This document shows, one piece after another, positions 34,707-45,759 of a DNA stretch of 64,000 nucleotides. Made by a program: the position numbers and the translations under genes. Position 1 is the first letter of the stretch. Each line of letters opens with the position of its first letter. The stretch is from Ctena decussata (Eukaryota; Mollusca; Bivalvia; Lucinida; Lucinidae), in contig OZ022502.1 in the NCBI GenBank assembly GCA_963989385.1, positions 55,359,454 through 55,423,453 on the forward strand, read 5' to 3'. The notes beneath the pieces are model-generated. The model did no database searches and was not told where the DNA came from. It saw only the letters and a list, made by a program, of their open reading frames with translations.

Positions 34707-34887
34707 CAGTCAACCCTCTTTACAACGGCACTCATTACAACAGTAAAATTCTTTATAACGTCATTTTGGTTTGCACAAAATGGCTTTATTGTTCTAAATA
34801 TGCATTCTTTATAACAGCAAATTCATTTTAACGTCAATTTTTGGGTTTTGGGGGAACAAATGCCGTCGTTGTAAAGAGGGTCCACTG
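34707..34887. mobile_element. pogo-like MITE, copy 4
   Basis: 181 bp with both inverted repeats and TA flanks. Confidence 0.75.
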
Positions 34888-35822
34888 TATTGCGGTAAAA
34901 TTACGATTTTCTCGGATATAAAAAGTAAAAAGATAGGCAATGATCTTGGATCTAATGCTTTATATTATGCCTTGAGCTGAATCTGATGATGAGGTACAAA
35001 TTCCTTCAGAACTTTTTCCAGATGACAGATTTTGGCCAGTCTAAAGGTTTATTAGCAAAACGTTAGCAGACAGCTGAAGGTATTGAAAAATTATTCCCGA
35101 TGAAATACAACCAAATTGAGAAGTTTTCATCACGGCCAGTGGCCAGGTAGACGCAAAAGTGATCATTAAACGTATATGAAAAAGCCTCACATTTTACAGT
35201 TGTCTTTTTAAACCATTAGGGCTACAATTCTTGTGCGAACAGGTCTGTAATGCCAATTTGTCCCTATTTTACGGTGATATAAACCATAAATTGTTGTCTT
35301 TAGAGAAACGTTGTCGTTCAGGGTATTGCTAGGAGAACCATCAACTTGCATAAGTATAAAGTAAATCGAGAAAATTTTAAAAGATCTAAATCGCTTTCAC
35401 ATCCAAATAAGTAAATAAGCTACTTTGCCTGTTCGAACGGTTTCATGTACAAACTGCATGCCTTTTCTAATTAGTGTTATATCATTCATTTAATCTAATG
35501 ATAGAAAAACAGTCTTTTTTATAATATGTGTATCTAGTAAGAAATTCATTTTCTTCCGTGTCAGTTCTACGAATGTTTCCGTCTATTTTCACTACGCGTC
35601 ACGAAGAGCTTGGGGTATTCGATTGGACGTAGATTACACTTGTCATCGGCTATTTCGTTTTTATGGCTGATTCTTATCTAGCTATGACTATACGCACATG
35701 GATAAAGTACGACTTTCAGAGAGAATGAGTATAACTTAATGAATAAATTAGTTTCAGAACAGTTCATCATTCGTACTTAATATCTATTTATTTAATTATT
35801 TATGTATGACATGTTCCACAAA

Positions 35823-36064
35823 GGGAGGGGGAGTCGAGTCGGGCGATGATGCAGGGAAATGTTTGGTGCCGGGGCGTACTACTGATTTGGATATCAGTAG
35901 GGCAGGGGCCTACTGGGCTTGCAAAAAGTGTGGGTGGGGGTTGTTTGGGTATTTTTCTCTCGCCTATCAAACCTCTTTTCTTTCTCCCTCTCTCTGGAAG
36001 GCGGCTCGATATATTCTGAAATATTTTATGAAAGGCCGTTAATCCCAAAACAACCAACCAACCA
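35823..36064 (+). mobile_element. SINE-like repeat in unit 4
   Basis: Same ends. Reads GCAAAAAGTGTGGG and ATATTCTGAA where unit 1 has GCAGAAAG and ATAGACTGAA. Confidence 0.5.
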
Positions 36065-36198
36065 ACATGTGCCAAGAAGTTGTTTAAATATGGTTTAAGA
36101 AATTCCACAGAGAGCAAACTGATCTGACACTCTCTTTAATTCAGAAACAACTTTCCATAGTAGTTTATTTTAGAGTAATATGTAGTTTATTCATTCAT

Positions 36199-37696
36199 TA
36201 TACCCCCAATATACGAAGTAGATTGGGGGTATATAGTTATTGTCTTTTCCGTTTTAATGTTTGTGTGTGCGTAAACTTTCTTTTGTCACAGATTTCTCGG
36301 GTGCCACTATAGCTAGGATTATTTAAGTTGGTACCAACGTTGGATATGACCAGTTGTACCCTGTAAAAGAGTATCAACCTCCTCCTGCTTATCATTCCCT
36401 TTGTTTGTCCATTTTTTCTTTTTCTCCAATTAAATTTCTGTCACAGATTTCCCAGGAACCACTACAGCTAGGATTTTGAAATTGGGTACAAACGTTGATT
36501 TTGACTAGTTGTACCCTGTAAGAGTATCAGTTTCCTCCCGCTTATCATTTCCTTTGTCCCTTTCTGTTTAAGATTTCTCAGCAACCACTAGAGCTAGGAT
36601 TTTGAAATTTAATACACTCGTTGGGTATGTCTAGTTGTACAGTGTAAGAGAGAATCAGCCTCCTCCAGCTCATCATTTTGTTGGTTTGTACAGTTTTTCT
36701 TTCTCTCCAATCTCTCTCCAATTATATTTCTGTCAAAGATTTCTCAGCAACCATAAAGCTAGAATTTTGAAATTTAATACAAACAATGGGTGTGACTAGT
36801 TGTACAGTGTAAGAGAGTATCAACCTCTTCCTGCTTATTATTCCCTTTGTTATTCCATTTTTCTTTCTGTCCAATTATATTTCTGTCAAATATTTCTCAG
36901 GAGCCACTACAGCTAGGAGTTTGAAATTCGGTACAAACGTTGGGATGACTAGTTGTACAGTGTAAGAGAGTATTAAGCTCCTCCTGCTTATCATTCCCTT
37001 TGTTTGTTCATTTTTTCTTTCTCTCCAATATCTTTCCAATTAAATTTCTGTCAAAGATTTCTCAGCAACCACTAGATCTAGGAATTTGAAATTTGGTTCA
37101 AACGCTGGGAATGACAAATTGTACTGTATAAGAGAGAATCAGCCTGCTGCTCTGATCATTCCCTTCGTTTGTCCAGTTTTTCTTTTTATCCAATTAAATT
37201 TATGTCAAACATTTCTCAGGACTTCATTACAGCTAGGAATTTGAAATTAAGAATAAGCATTGGGTATGTCTAGTTGTCTTGTGAAAGACAGAATTTACCG
37301 CCTCCTTCTAATCATTCCCTTTATTTGTCCTGTTTTTCTTTCTCTCTTCTCACAGATTTCTCGGCTTCTGTCAGAAAGTGTGTATAAATCTTGAAAATAG
37401 ACAAGTATATTGTGGGAAAGAAAAACAAGATAGTGAGATTTATTTTGCCTCCTTTTTCAAATTTTTCCATCTCTCACTCCAATGTAATAAATGTGAAAAT
37501 ATATGTCAAAGACTTCTCAGATTGCTATGTAACTAGGTTCGAGTAAAGGTAAAAACTGATCAGTTAACATCATCTGAATGCTGCTGCTGGCTTTTGGCCA
37601 AAGGCACAGACATAGAACTTTATATAAATTTATGTTGATATTTTGCGTTAAATTTATATATTATATTAGTTTGCTTATTGCAAAGCGGGGTTGGGG
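36199..37696. mobile_element. Helitron-like (HINE) tandem-repeat element in unit 4
   Basis: About 1.5 kb. It lacks the TTTTTACTTTCTCTACAATAT segment near 36560 that other units have (CCTTTGTCCCTTTCTGTTTAAG here). Confidence 0.6.
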
Positions 37697-38795
37697 GATT
37701 TACGAAATGCATCGGATCGTCGAATATGCCAAGTTGTAATTCTTTTTAATCCTTTCACACAGTAGGGCTACAGTTTTTAGGGTAACTGTGGTAGTAAAAC
37801 ATTTACGGAAATTGTTGCTATTTGTCATGCATGGATTCTCGGTGAATACCACACGTGGTCTGTTCACATTAAAAGCATGATTCATAAGTCGCAGGATTTT
37901 AAGTTGAGAAACTATACTATTTATAATCGTAAATTATTATTGAAACTTTAGACGTGGCTTGGAATTCAAAGTCGTAGTATATTATATTATCGTGCCTAAG
38001 TTCAGTGTTAAGACCTGAGGGGTAAGATTTTATTATATTTATTCAGAATAGTTTTGGCTAAGAATGAAAACTGTGACTTCTGATTGATATGGTATGATTA
38101 AATATATCGACTGATTTTGTTGATAATGATCATGCTGCGCATGGTATTTGTATATTACGAAGTTTTGTAAATTACGGAAATAGTTTATAACTCTGATGTA
38201 GGTTGCAATGGTGTGCGTCTATTTGACGTCCAGTGACAACAGTTGCATTCATGTTATTCACGTGACCTCAGTTGCATTCATGTTATTGCGACGTCAGCAC
38301 TTTTTATATTAGTTTTACATATATAGAAGTCTATGGCCTATAGAAGTAGATTGATTTGAAATGTAAGTAATTTACATACTCGTGACATCAATTGACGTCA
38401 TAGCATGCACCGCGTTAAGTTTTTTCCCATATGTTACAATGGTAACATTTGGTCGTCATACGTTTAATTTGCATTCACTAGATGACGTCATATGGTGTGA
38501 CATCATTGGCGACATCATTGGCGCCATAATGTCAGATCAAACGTAATGATCCCAAATGTGTTAGAAACGCTTATAAAGCTATTCAAAGGATATATTCTAT
38601 GGCCAGTGGTCATACGCTTATTCAAGAAGTGAATTAATACATATGCGAGTTAGATTTTGGTAAATCAATGTAATGTAAAAAGGTCATTATTTAGATCATT
38701 CATGTTTTATATGGGGTATGTCATGGTGATACCTGTCGACGTCAGTATACTATTGGACAATGTTTGACGTCAGATCCTTCGACGCACATGCGTGG
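37697..38795 (+). mobile_element. Truncated LTR in unit 4
   Basis: The terminal TGTTACG has decayed to GATTTACG. A short duplication (GACATCATTGGC) is present near 38500, and one of the TGACGTCA sites is lost (GTGACAACAG). Confidence 0.85.
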
Positions 38796-38842
38796 TTTAT
38801 ATATGGTTTATCGTGTTTTATATGTTTGTTTTCTTTACCTAG

Positions 38843-39006
38843 AATGCGGTGCATTTAGCAATCCTAATTTGGCCACTGTAGATAATCATATCAATATGTG
38901 GCTACTTTCACATGTAACACTGGAAACGTAATAAATGGCGTAGCAACAAGTACTTGTCAAACCAATGGTATGTGGGACAACACTGATTCACTATGCACAA
39001 TACAGA
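38843..39006 (+). pseudogene. CCP exon A5, frameshifted
   Basis: 164 nt. The acceptor is TTACCTAG and the first bases are AATGCGG instead of ATTGCGG, which changes the usual Asp before the first cysteine to Glu. The common frameshift is present. Confidence 0.8.
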
Positions 39007-39217
39007 GTAAGTGTGTATCTAAAACATATCGGCAAAATTCGAAATGAAGGACTTTTTATATAGGAGTTGCCACACACATAAACGAGCTTCTACGAATATT
39101 CTAATTCAGTGCTACTATTAAATGCCACGGTTGCTGCTTCTTAAAGTTCCATTTACCTTTAGGTGTCCCTCTATTTAGAATCATTATATAAGTGCTTTCT
39201 TCAAAACTTTTTCTTAG

Positions 39218-39397
39218 ACTGTGGTACGATTCCTGCTCCAGCAAACGGTGGCGTGACTTTTTCTAATGGCGCCACCACGTACAATGAGGTAGCTACCTTT
39301 ACATGTGATACCGGATATAACTTGAATGGTGCTGCAACTCAAACCTGCGGGGCGGATGGAAATTGGGGAGGCACGTCGCCGGTCTGCGATATCGAAG
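39218..39397 (+). CDS. CCP (sushi) exon B5
   Basis: Open module, identical in nucleotide sequence to B1 as far as I can read. The intron before it (CTTCAAAACTTTTTCTTAG) shares a variant with unit 2. Confidence 0.85.
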
Positions 39398-39470
39398 GTA
39401 AGTACCCATGAAGTGACAAATGTTAATATGCTACACGTTTGTGGTACTATTATCCCGGAAAAGTCTGTTA

Positions 39471-39651
39471 CAGTCAACCCTCTTTACAACGGCACTCATT
39501 ACAACAGTAAAATTCTTTATAACGTAATTTTGGTTTGCACAAAATGGCTTTATTGTTCTAAATATGCATTCTTTATAACAGCAAATTCATTTTAACGTCA
39601 ATTTTTGGGTTTTGGGGGAACAAATGCCGTCGTTGTAAAGAGGGTCCACTG
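39471..39651. mobile_element. pogo-like MITE, copy 5
   Basis: 181 bp. Reads AACGTAATTTTGG where other copies have AACGTCATTTTGG. Confidence 0.75.
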
Positions 39652-40586
39652 TATTGCGGTAAAATTACGATTTTCTCGGATATAAAAAGTGAAAAGATAG
39701 GCAATGATCTTGGATCTAATGCTTTATATTATGCCTTGAGCTGAATCTGATGATGAGGTACAAATTCCTTCAGAACTTTTTCCAGATGACAGATTTTGGC
39801 CAGTCTAAAGGTTTATTAGCAAAACGTTAGCAGACAGCTGAAGGTATTGAAAAATTATTCCCGATGAAATACAACCATCTTGAGAAGTTTTCATCACGAC
39901 CAGTGGCCAGGTAGACGCAAAAGTGATAGTTAAACGTTAATGAAAAGCCTCACATTTTACAGTTGTCTTTTTAAATCATTAGGGCTACAAATCTTGTGCG
40001 AACAGGTCTGTAATGCCAATTTGTCCCTATTTTACGGTGATATAAATTATAAATTGTTGTCTTTAGAGAAACGTTATCGTTCAGGGTATTGCTAGGAGAA
40101 CCATCAACTTGCATAAGTATAAAGTAAATCGAGAAAATTTAAAAAGATCTAAATCGCTTTCACATCCAAATAAGTAAATGAGCTACTTTGCCTGTTCGAA
40201 CGGTTTCATGTACAAAACTGCATGCCTTTTTTAATTAGTGTTATACCATTCATTTAATCTAATGATAGAAAAACAGTCTTTTTTATAATATGTGTATCTA
40301 GTAAGAAATTCATTTTCTTCGGTGCCAGTTCTACGAATGTTTCCGTCTATTTTCACTACGCGTCACGAAGAGCTTGGGGTATTCGATTGGACGTAGATTA
40401 CACTTGTCATCGGCTATTTCGTATTTATGGCTAATTCTTATCTAGCTATGACTATACGCACATGGATAAAGTACGACTTTCAGTGAGAATGAGTATAACT
40501 TTATGAATAAATTAGTTTCAGAACAGTTCATCATTCGTACTTAATATCTATTTATCTAATTATTTATGTATGACATGTTCCACAAA

Positions 40587-40833
40587 GGAAGGGGGGGGGG
40601 TTCGAGTCGGGCGATGATGCAGGGAAATCTTTGGTGCCGGGGCGTACTACTGATTTGGATATAAGTAGGGCAGGGGCCTACTGGGCTTGCAGAAAGTGTG
40701 GGTGGGGTTGTTTGGGTATTTTTCTCTCGCCTATCAAACCTCTTTTCTTTCTCCCTCTCTCTGGAAGGCGGCTCAATATAGACTGAAATATTTTATGAAA
40801 GGGCCGTTAATCCCAAAACAACCAACCAACCAA
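40587..40833 (+). mobile_element. SINE-like repeat in unit 5
   Basis: Its G-run is expanded to about ten G (GGAAGGGGGGGGGG) at the left end. Confidence 0.5.
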
Positions 40834-40967
40834 CATGTTCCAAGAAGTTGTTTAAATATGGTTTAAGAAATTCCACAGAGAGCAAACTGGTCTGACACTC
40901 TCTTTAATTCAGAAACAACTTTCCATAGTAGTTTATTTTTAGAGTAATATGTAGTTTATTCATTCAT

Positions 40968-42501
40968 TATACCCCCGATATACGAAGTGGATTGGGGCTA
41001 TATAGTTTTTGTCTTTTCCGTTTTAATGTTTGTGTGTGTGTGTAAACCTTCTTTTGTCACAGATTTCTCGGGGGCCACTATAGCAAGGATTATTAAAGTT
41101 GGTACAAACGTTGGATATGACCAGTTGTACCCTGTAAAAGAGTATCAACCTCCTCCTGCTTATCATTCCCTTTGTTTGTCCATTTTTTCTTTTTCTCCAA
41201 CTAAATTTCTGTCACAGATTTCCCAGGAACCACTACAGCTAGGATTTTGAAATTGGGTACAAACGTTGAATATGACTAGTTGTACCCTGTAAGAGTATCA
41301 ATTTTCTCCCGCTTATCATTTCCTTTGCCCATTTTACTTTCTCTACAATATCTTTCCAATTAAATTTCTGTTTAATATTTCTCAGCAACCACTAGAGCTA
41401 GGATTTTAGATTTAATACACTCGTTTGGTATGTCTAGTTGTGAAGTGTAAGAGAGAATCAGCCTCCTCCAGCTCATCATTTTCTTGGTTTATACAGTTTT
41501 TCTTTCTCTCAAATCTCTCTCCATTTATATTTCTGTCAAAGATTTCTAAGCAACCATAAAGCTTGAAATTTTGAAATTTAATACAAACAATGGGTGTGAT
41601 TAGTTGTACAGTGTAAGAGAGTATCAACCTCTTCCTGCTTATTATTCCCTTTGTTTTTCCATTTTTCTTTCTGTCCAATTATATTTCTGTCAAATATTTC
41701 TCAGGAGCCACTACAGCTAGGAGTTTGAAATTCGGTACAAACGTTGGGATGACTAGTTGTACAGTGTAAGAGAGTATCAAGCTCCTCCTGCTTATCATTC
41801 CCTTTGTTTGTTCATTTTTTCTTTCTCTCCAATATCTTTCCAATTAAAGTTCTGTCAAAGATTTCTCAGCAACCACTAGATCTAGGAATTTGAAATTTGG
41901 TTCAAACGCTGGGTATGACAAATTGTACTGTATAAGAGAGAATCAGCCTGCTGCTCTGATCATTCCCTTCGTTTGTCCAGTTTTTCTTTTTATCCAATTA
42001 AATTGATGTCAAACATTTCTCAGGACTTCATTACAGCTAGGAATTTGAAATTAGAAATAAGCATTGGGTATGTCTAGTTGTCTTGTGAAAGACAGAATTT
42101 ACCGCCTCCTTCTAATCATTCCCTTTGTTTGTCCAGTTTTTCTTTCTCTCTTCTCACAGATTTCTCGGCTTCTGTCAGAAAGTGTGTATAAATCTTGAAA
42201 ATAGACAAGTATATTGTGGGAAAGAAAAACAAGATAGTGAGATTTATTTTGCCTCCTTTTTCCAATTTTTCCATCTCTCACTCCAATGTTATAAATGTGA
42301 AAATTTATGTTAAAGACTTCTCAGATTGCTATGTAACTAGGTTCGAGTAAAAGTAAAAACTGATTAGTTAACAACATCTGAATGCTGCTGCTGACTTTTG
42401 GCCAAGGGCACAGACATAGAACTTTATATAAATTTATGTTGATATTTTGCTTTTAATTTATATATTATATTAGTTTGATTATTGCAAAGCAGGGTTGGGG
42501 G
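40968..42501. mobile_element. Helitron-like (HINE) tandem-repeat element in unit 5
   Basis: Uninterrupted copy. The left hairpin is weakened by ATTGGGGCTATA in place of ATTGGGGGTATA. Confidence 0.6.
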
Positions 42502-43589
42502 TGTTACGAAATGCATCGGATCGTCGAATATGCCAAGTTGTAATTCTTTTTAATCCTTTCACACAGTAGGGCTACAGTTTTTAGGGTAACTTTGGTAGTA
42601 AAACATTTACGGAAATTGTGGCTATTTATCATGCATGGATTCTCGGTGAATACCACACGTGGTCTGTTCATATTAAAAGCATGATTCATAAGTCGCATGA
42701 TTTTAAGGTGAGATACTATACTATTTATAATCGTAAATTATTATTGAAAATTTAGACGTGGCTTGGAATTCAAAGTCGTAGTATATTATATTATCGTGCC
42801 AAGGTTCAGTGTTAAGACCTGAGGGGTAAGATTTTATTAGATTTATTCAGAATAGTTTTGGCTAAGAATGAAAACTGTGACTTCTGATTGATATGGTATG
42901 ATTAAATATATCGACTGATTTTGTTGATAATGATCATGCTGCGCATGGTATTTGTATATTACGAAGTTTTGTAAATTACGGAAATAGTTTATAACTCTGA
43001 TGTAGGTTGCAATGGTGTGCGTCTATTTGACGTCCAGTGACGTCAGTTGCATTCATGTCATTCACGTGACCTCAGTTGCATTCATGTTATTGCGACGTCA
43101 GCACTTTTTATATTAGTTTTACATATATAGAAGTCTATGGCCTATAGAAATAGATTGATTTGAAATGTAACTAATTTACATACTCGTGACATCAATTGAC
43201 GTCATAGCATGCACCGCATTAAGTTTTTTCCCATATGTTACAATGGTAACATTTGGTCGTCATACGTTTGATTTGCGTTCACTAGATGACGTCATATGGT
43301 ATGACATCATTGGCGCTATAATGTCAGATCAAACGTCATGATCCCAAATGTGTTAGAAACGCTTATAAAGCTATTCAAAGGATATATTCTATGGCCAATG
43401 GTCATACGCTTAGTTTAAAGAAGTGAATTAATACATATGCGAGTTAGATTTTGGTAAATCAATTTAATTTAAAAAGGTCATTGTTTAGATCATTCATGTT
43501 TTATGTGGGGTATGTCATGGTGATACCTGTTGACGTCAGTATATTATTGGACAATGTTTGACATCAGATCCTTCGACGCACATGCGTGG
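42502..43589 (+). mobile_element. Truncated LTR in unit 5
   Basis: Begins TGTTACGAAATG and ends CACATGCGTGG. It keeps TGACGTCA at four places, including TTGACGTCAGTATA near the right end. Confidence 0.85.
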
Positions 43590-43636
43590 TTTATATATGG
43601 TTTATCGTGTTTTATATGTTTGTTTTCTTTATTTAG

Positions 43637-43800
43637 ATTGCGATGCATTTAGCAATCCTAATTTGGCCACTGTAGATAATCATATCAATATGTGGCTACT
43701 TTCACATGTAACACTGGAAACGTAATAAATGGCGTAGCAACAAGTACTTGTCAAACCAATGGTATGTGGGACAACACTGATTCACTATGCACAATACAGA
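43637..43800 (+). pseudogene. CCP exon A6, frameshifted
   Basis: 164 nt. Shares ATTTAG|ATTGCGATGC with A2 (Gly to Asp after the first cysteine), but has GACAACACT like most other copies. Confidence 0.8.
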
Positions 43801-44013
43801 GTAAGTGTGTATCTAAAACATATCGGCAAAATTCGAAATGAACGACTTTTTATATAGGAGTTGCCACACACATAAAGGAGCTTCTACGAATATTCTAATT
43901 CAGTGCTACTATTAAATGCCACGGTAGCTGCTTCTTAAAGTTCCATTTACCTTCAGGTGTCCCTCTATTTAGAATCACCATTATATAATTCCTTTCTCAA
44001 ACCTTTTTCTTAG

Positions 44014-44193
44014 ACTGTGGTACGATTCCTGCTCCAGCAAACGGTGGCGTGACTTTTTCTAATGGCGCCACCACGTACAATGAGGTAGCTACCTTTACAT
44101 GTGATACCGGATATAACTTGAATGGTGCTGCAACTCAAACCTGCGGGGCGGATGGAAATTGGGGAGGCACGTCGCCGGTCTGCGATATCGAAG
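44014..44193 (+). CDS. CCP (sushi) exon B6
   Basis: Open module with the B1 protein sequence. The intron upstream reads ATTCCTTTCTCAAACC, slightly shortened, and the acceptor TTTTTCTTAG is intact. Confidence 0.85.
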
Positions 44194-44266
44194 GTAAGTA
44201 CCCATGAAGTGACAAATGTAAATATGCTACACGTTTGTGGTACTATTATCCCGGAAAAGTCTGTTA

Positions 44267-44447
44267 CAGTCAACCCTCTTTACAACGGCACTCATTACAG
44301 CAGTAAAATTCTTTATAACGTCATTTTGGTTTGCACAAAATGGCTTTATTGTTCTAAATATGCATTCTTTATAACAGCAAATTCATTCTAACGTCAATTT
44401 TTGGGTTTTGGGGAAACAAATGCCGTCGTTGTAAAGAGGGTCCACTG
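44267..44447. mobile_element. pogo-like MITE, copy 6
   Basis: 181 bp, TA flanks. Reads GGGGAAACAAATG where others read GGGGGAACAAATG. Confidence 0.75.
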
Positions 44448-45382
44448 TATTGCGGTAAAATTACGATTTTCTCGGATATAAAAAATGAAAAGATAGGCAA
44501 TGATCTTGGATCTAATGCTTTATATTATGCCTTGAGCTGAATCTGATGATGAGGTACAAATTCCTTCAGAACTTTTTCCAGATGACAGATTTTGGCCAGT
44601 TTAAAGGTTTATTAGCAAAACGTTAGCAGACAGCTGAAGGTATTGAAAAATTATTCCCGATGAAATACAACCATATTAAGAAGTTTTTATCACGGCCAGT
44701 GGCCAGGTAGACGCAAAAGTGATCATTTAACGTTAATGAAAAGCCTCACATTTTACAGTTGTCTTTTTAAACCATAAGGGCTACAATTCTCGTGCGAACA
44801 GGTCTGTAATGCCAATTTGTCCCTATTTTACGGTGATATAAATTATAAATTGTTGTCTTTAGAGAAACGTAGTGTGTTCAGGGTATTGCTAGGAGAACCA
44901 TCAACTTGCATAAGTATAAAGTAAATCGAGAAAATTTAAAAAGATCTAAATCGCTTTCACATCCAAATAAGTAAATGAGCTACTGTGCCTGTTCGAACGG
45001 TTTCATGTACAAAACTGCATGCCTTTTTTAATTAGTGTCAAATCATTCATTTAATCTAATGATAGAAAAACAGTCTTTTTTATAATATGTGTATCTAGTA
45101 AGATATTCATTTCTTCCGTGTCAGTTCTACGAATGTTTCCGTCTATTTTCACTACGCGTCACGAAGAGCTTGGGGTATTCGATTGGACGTAGATTACACT
45201 TGTCATCGGCTATTTCGTTTTTATGGCTGATTCTTATCTAGCTATGACTATACGCACATGGATAAAGTACGACTTTCAGAGAGAATGAGTATAACTTACT
45301 GAATAAATTAGTTTCAGAACAGTTCATCATTCGTACTTAATATCTATTTATCTAATTATTTATGTATGACATGTTCCACAAA

Positions 45383-45626
45383 GGGAGGGGGAGTCGAGTC
45401 GGGCGATGATGCAGGGAAATGTTTGGTGCCGGGGCGTACTACTGATTTGGATATCAGTAGGGCAGGGGCCTACTGGGCTTGCAGAAAGTGTGGGTGGGGG
45501 TTGTTTGGGTATTTTTCTCTCGCCTATCAAACCTCTTTTCTTTCTCCCACTCTCTGGAAGGCGGCTCGATATAGACTGAAATATTTTATGAAAAGGCCGT
45601 TAATCCCAAAACAACCAACCAACCAA
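45383..45626 (+). mobile_element. SINE-like repeat in unit 6
   Basis: Same ends as unit 1. The sequence after it reads GGTTTTAGAAATTCC instead of GGTTTAAGAAATTCC. Confidence 0.5.
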
Positions 45627-45759
45627 CATGTTCCAAGAAGTTGTTTAAATATGGTTTTAGAAATTCCACAGAGAGCAAACTGATCTGACACTCTCATTAA
45701 TTCAGAAACAACTTTCCATAGTAGTTTATTTTAGAGTAATATGTAGTTTATTCATTCAT

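Larger units (their letters stand above)
32611..38795 (+). repeat. Array unit 4 (carries an extra Helitron-like insertion)
   Basis: 6.19 kb, or about 4.76 kb without the insertion at 32651-34071. Confidence 0.9.
38796..43589 (+). repeat. Array unit 5
   Basis: 4.79 kb, without large insertions or deletions. Confidence 0.9.
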